Shown here: piece after piece, positions 7,041-9,081 of the stretch
Numbering within the stretch: the stretch's first letter is position 1
Layout of the letters: every line of letters starts with the position of its first letter
NCBI GenBank assembly: GCA_023253295.1
Contig: JALRGZ010000008.1
Coordinates: 1-9,081 of the forward strand
Length of the DNA stretch: 9,081 bases
Direction: 5' to 3'
Origin: Flavobacterium sp.
GTDB lineage: Bacteria > Bacteroidota > Bacteroidia > Flavobacteriales > Flavobacteriaceae
Translations under genes and position numbers: made by a program
The notes under the pieces: model-generated
The model's database searches: none
What the model saw: the letters and a program-made list of their open reading frames with translations, nothing else
What the model was told of the DNA's origin: nothing

Positions 7041-7071
7041 CAAAGATAATTTATATGTTGCAAAGTTGCAA
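7041..7071 (-). promoter_or_regulatory. Promoter of the PfkB-family gene
   Basis: Read leftward the sequence is TTG (7069-7071), 20 nt, then TATCTTTG (7041-7048). This is an exact match to the Bacteroidota consensus in both elements and spacing. The predicted transcription start near 7036 gives a leader of about 20 nt. The upstream half overlaps two abutting copies of GTTGCAAA (plus strand, 7057-7072). Confidence 0.75.
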
Positions 7072-7072
7072 A
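7057..7072. repeat. Tandem 8-bp direct repeat inside the PfkB promoter
   Basis: GTTGCAAA occurs twice without a gap at 7057-7064 and 7065-7072. The second copy supplies the -33 TTG on the minus strand; the first lies in the promoter spacer. It could be an operator or a chance or slippage duplication. Confidence 0.55.
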
Positions 7073-7089
7073 GTTTTAAGAGCAGTTTA

Positions 7090-7695
7090 TCATTTAATAG
7101 CTTTAGACTCTAATTGAGACCTCATATTTTTAAAAGTATAAAAAGGCGCTTTTGCAATCAACATATTGATAAAGAAAGAAGGAATATTAGACTCCGGATC
7201 ACCATACAGCTGTTGCGTAACCTGTGTATGCCCCAAATCTAATTTCTTTAAAGTCCAAACACCTCTAAACCTCGTAATTCGAACAACACCTTCTTTCCTC
7301 TTAACATAATTATTATAAGGTGTTAGCAAAACGCAATAAACATCATTCCTTTTTTGAAGCCGAACTTTTGAAACATGGTCACGATCTTTCACAGGCCATT
7401 CGACATCGTTATGAATATAAAAAATCCAAGTAGAGTCATTTATTTTTTTAACCAATTCAGATTCTGCAATTCTATAACTCCAATTCTTAAGATTTTTAAT
7501 ATCCAATACTTTTTTAAGTACCGAATCAATTGGAGCACTAACCCTCATGGTTACTTTATATTCTTTTATGGAAACCGAATCGGTTTTACGAGTATAAACT
7601 TGTATCCCTTCTTTATTAATAGTTAAATCCCAAGGCTTTTGCTGAATAACAAAACCTGAAAGCACAAGAATAAATATGAAGATAAATTTAGCCAT
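7090..7695 (-). CDS. START-domain (SRPBCC fold) protein with N-terminal export signal
   Basis: This is a 201-residue protein with a hydrophobic N-terminus, MAKFIFIFILVLSGFVIQQ, that looks like a signal peptide or membrane anchor; no lipobox Cys is present. The mature part, from about residue 20, resembles StAR-related lipid-transfer (START) domains: GIQVYTRK (30-37), the EYKVTMRVSAPIDSVL stretch (45-60) and the hallmark WPVKDRD (100-106). The C-terminal helix runs through GDPESNIPSFFINM (165-178) to about 192. Such folds hold a hydrophobic ligand in a cavity, so binding of a lipid or similar molecule in the periplasm is likely, but no ligand is known from sequence. It sits 31 bp after rnhA and is probably co-transcribed with purN and rnhA. 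The link to those genes is unexplained. Confidence 0.8.
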   Translation of the reverse strand: MAKFIFIFILVLSGFVIQQKPWDLTINKEGIQVYTRKTDSVSIKEYKVTMRVSAPIDSVLKKVLDIKNLKNWSYRIAESELVKKINDSTWIFYIHNDVEWPVKDRDHVSKVRLQKRNDVYCVLLTPYNNYVKRKEGVVRITRFRGVWTLKKLDLGHTQVTQQLYGDPESNIPSFFINMLIAKAPFYTFKNMRSQLESKAIK

Positions 7696-7726
7696 AATGT
7701 GAATTTACAAAAAAACCCTAATCAAT

Positions 7727-8197
7727 TCACTCATCCATTTCCTCATAAAAAGCATCAATCGACAAGTCCTTTTGACTAGAAGCAAAAACAGCCAACTCAT
7801 CGCAACGCTCATTTTGAGGATGATTATTATGCCCTTTTATCCATTTAAAATCCACCTGATGTTTCCTATACACCACCAAAAATCGCTTCCATAAATCAGC
7901 GTTTTTCCTACCTACAAAAGATTTCTTTTCCCATCCTAAAACCCATTTCTTCTCTACCGAATCCACCACATATTTAGAATCAGAAACCACCAAAACCTTC
8001 ATATTGGGATTTTTTAATTTTTCGAGCCCAACAATTACAGCCAATAATTCCATCCTATTATTAGTCGTATACCGAAAACCTTCATAAAATTCTTTACGGT
8101 GTGCAGTACCCACCAACTCCATCACAACCCCATAACCTCCGGGACCAGGATTTCCCTTAGCAGCCCCATCAGTATATATATGTACTTGATATTTCAA
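7727..8197 (-). CDS. rnhA: Ribonuclease HI (TTG start)
   Basis: This enzyme cleaves the RNA strand of RNA-DNA hybrids, removing primers and R-loops. The 156 residues match the usual size. The catalytic acids are D10 (YTDGAAKGNPGPGGYG), E50 (NNRMELLAV), D73 (VSDSKYV) and D133, with H123 in KGHNNHPQNERCDE. The Trp/Lys-rich basic handle at about 83-106 is present, as in the E. coli enzyme. The start codon is TTG at 8195-8197, just 2 nt after the purN stop. The next in-frame Met (residue 26) would remove D10, and I see no closer ATG upstream. Such spacing suggests that initiation depends on ribosomes ending purN. It is probably in an operon with purN and the START-domain gene. Confidence 0.95.
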   Translation of the reverse strand: MKYQVHIYTDGAAKGNPGPGGYGVVMELVGTAHRKEFYEGFRYTTNNRMELLAVIVGLEKLKNPNMKVLVVSDSKYVVDSVEKKWVLGWEKKSFVGRKNADLWKRFLVVYRKHQVDFKWIKGHNNHPQNERCDELAVFASSQKDLSIDAFYEEMDE

Positions 8198-8199
8198 AC

Positions 8200-8769
8200 T
8201 TATGATTTTGCCTTTAACAAATTTTCTATAACGCTAGGGAAATATTTTTGTTCCAACTCATGAATTTTCTCAGCCACAACTTCAGGAGTATCCGTTCCCA
8301 AAACTGCAACTGATTTTTGAAAAATTACCGCACCTTCATCATAATGCTCATTTACATAATGAATACTAATACCGGTTTCTTTTTCTCTATTTTCAACAAC
8401 AGCTTTATGCACATACATACCATACATCCCTTTCCCTCCATACTTAGGCAATAATGCAGGATGAATATTTATAATCTTATCAGGATATGCTGCAATAATT
8501 TCATCCGGAAATTTTAGCAAAAAACCAGCCAACACGATTAAATCTGGTTGAATTGTATTTATTTTTTGTAAAAAATCACTTTCATAAAGTTCTGTCTTTG
8601 AAAAAACATCAACAGGAACAGCATTATTTTTTGCTCTGTCAATCACCTTAGCATTTGCATTATTTGTAAAAACCCCTACAACTTCTCCAATTGCACTTCC
8701 TTTAAAATATTTAATAATATTTTCAGCATTAGTCCCCGATCCAGAAGCAAAAACAACTATTTTTTTCAT
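8200..8769 (-). CDS. purN: Phosphoribosylglycinamide formyltransferase (GAR transformylase)
   Basis: PurN transfers a formyl group from 10-formyl-tetrahydrofolate to GAR, the third step of purine synthesis. The 189-residue protein is slightly shorter than the E. coli enzyme (212) but complete. The substrate phosphate-binding loop SGSGTN is at 9-14. The catalytic residues are N101 and H103 in INIHPALLPKYGG (100-112) and D144 in HYDEGAVIFQ (142-151). AGFLLKFP (81-88) corresponds to the folate-side AGFMRIL segment. The ATG at 8767-8769 gives the expected MKKIVVFASG start; AAAGAGATG lies upstream as a possible weak ribosome site. It is the first gene of a likely purN-rnhA-START operon and diverges from acpP. 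No exact TAnnTTTG box was found upstream. Confidence 0.95.
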   Translation of the reverse strand: MKKIVVFASGSGTNAENIIKYFKGSAIGEVVGVFTNNANAKVIDRAKNNAVPVDVFSKTELYESDFLQKINTIQPDLIVLAGFLLKFPDEIIAAYPDKIINIHPALLPKYGGKGMYGMYVHKAVVENREKETGISIHYVNEHYDEGAVIFQKSVAVLGTDTPEVVAEKIHELEQKYFPSVIENLLKAKS

Positions 8770-8886
8770 ATTTCATCTCTTTTTAATCACACAAAAAAAA
8801 GAATAAAAAACGAAATTAAATAACATTAAGAACTCTTTGTTTGAAATTATTTTATATTTTAGATGTCACATTTATCAACTTATTAG

Positions 8887-8915
8887 TTGTTTTAAAATAA
8901 AGTTTTTTATTTTTG
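8887..8915 (+). promoter_or_regulatory. Promoter of acpP
   Basis: TTG at 8887-8889 is followed after 18 nt by TATTTTTG at 8908-8915, an exact TAnnTTTG match with spacing slightly below the usual 19-21. The predicted start near 8921 gives a leader of about 25 nt with no Shine-Dalgarno sequence. Confidence 0.65.
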
Positions 8916-8945
8916 CCACAAAATTAAATTTTAAAATTATAGATT

Positions 8946-9081
8946 ATGTCAGACATTGCATCAAGAGTAAAAGCGATTATCGTAGACAAATTAGGCGTTG
9001 ACGAAAACGAAGTTGTAACAGAAGCAAGCTTCACTAATGATTTAGGAGCTGACTCATTAGACACTGTTGAGCTTATTATGG
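8946..9081 (+). CDS. acpP: Acyl carrier protein (partial, 3' end missing)
   Basis: This is the carrier of growing acyl chains in type II fatty-acid synthesis, in the cytoplasm. Only the first 45 codons are in the window. The protein starts MSDIASRVKAIIVDKLGV and holds the phosphopantetheine attachment site GADSLDTVE, with S37 as the modified serine, followed by ELIM at the start of helix II. The acidic composition and the motif position match AcpP. The ATG at 8946-8948 sits under a good promoter. In related genomes fabF commonly follows, but that is beyond the edge here. Divergent from purN with 176 bp between them. Confidence 0.95.
   Translation, partial: MSDIASRVKAIIVDKLGVDENEVVTEASFTNDLGADSLDTVELIM

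Noticed and set aside
7375..7626. Plus-strand 83-residue frame inside the START-domain gene
   Set aside because: Antisense shadow of a gene with a clear domain and signal sequence.
1..9081. Defence, phage, transposon or CRISPR content
   Set aside because: No transposase, integrase, terminal repeats, regular spaced repeats or defence-type domains were found; gene content and composition are uniform and chromosomal.

Overview
The window looks like chromosomal DNA from a Flavobacteriia member (Bacteroidota), most likely Flavobacterium or a close relative. The evidence is a low-GC, A/T-rich sequence, start codons mostly without Shine-Dalgarno sequences, several matches to the Bacteroidota promoter (TTG about 20 nt before TAnnTTTG), and the proteins present: single-chain GlyRS, a long PurF-family protein and Mn-type SOD. 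The genus assignment rests on recognition, not on a search. I find ten genes, eight complete and two cut by the window edges. There are no RNA genes, CRISPR arrays or mobile elements.

Left part (1-2190), minus strand. A response-regulator gene runs off the left edge; its receiver domain carries Glu where the phosphorylated Asp is expected. Upstream of it, 304-589 is non-coding and holds several short inverted and direct repeats. Next is glyS, with a strong terminator and a -7-like element so close to the ATG that the mRNA may be nearly leaderless.

Middle (2289-5905). comF and sodA lie in tandem on the plus strand, sodA with its own promoter. sodA converges with a 632-residue PurF-family gene on the minus strand. 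The junction holds two consecutive bidirectional hairpin terminators. The PurF-like protein keeps the PRPP loop and the glutaminase Cys, but it has an altered oxyanion-hole motif, an internal insertion and a C-terminal extension.

Right part (6093-8769), minus strand, transcribed right to left: purN, then rnhA (TTG start 2 nt after the purN stop), then an exported START-domain protein, then a PfkB-family kinase with a textbook promoter of its own and a terminator. Divergent from purN, acpP (acyl carrier protein) begins under a good promoter and runs off the right edge.

Functionally this is housekeeping DNA: purine synthesis (purN and the PurF-like protein), translation (glyS), oxidative defence (sodA), RNA-DNA hybrid removal (rnhA) and fatty-acid synthesis (acpP). 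I see no multi-gene defence system or otherwise undescribed system. The points most worth a second look are the receiver domain lacking its Asp, the unusual PurF-like protein and the unassigned START and PfkB genes.
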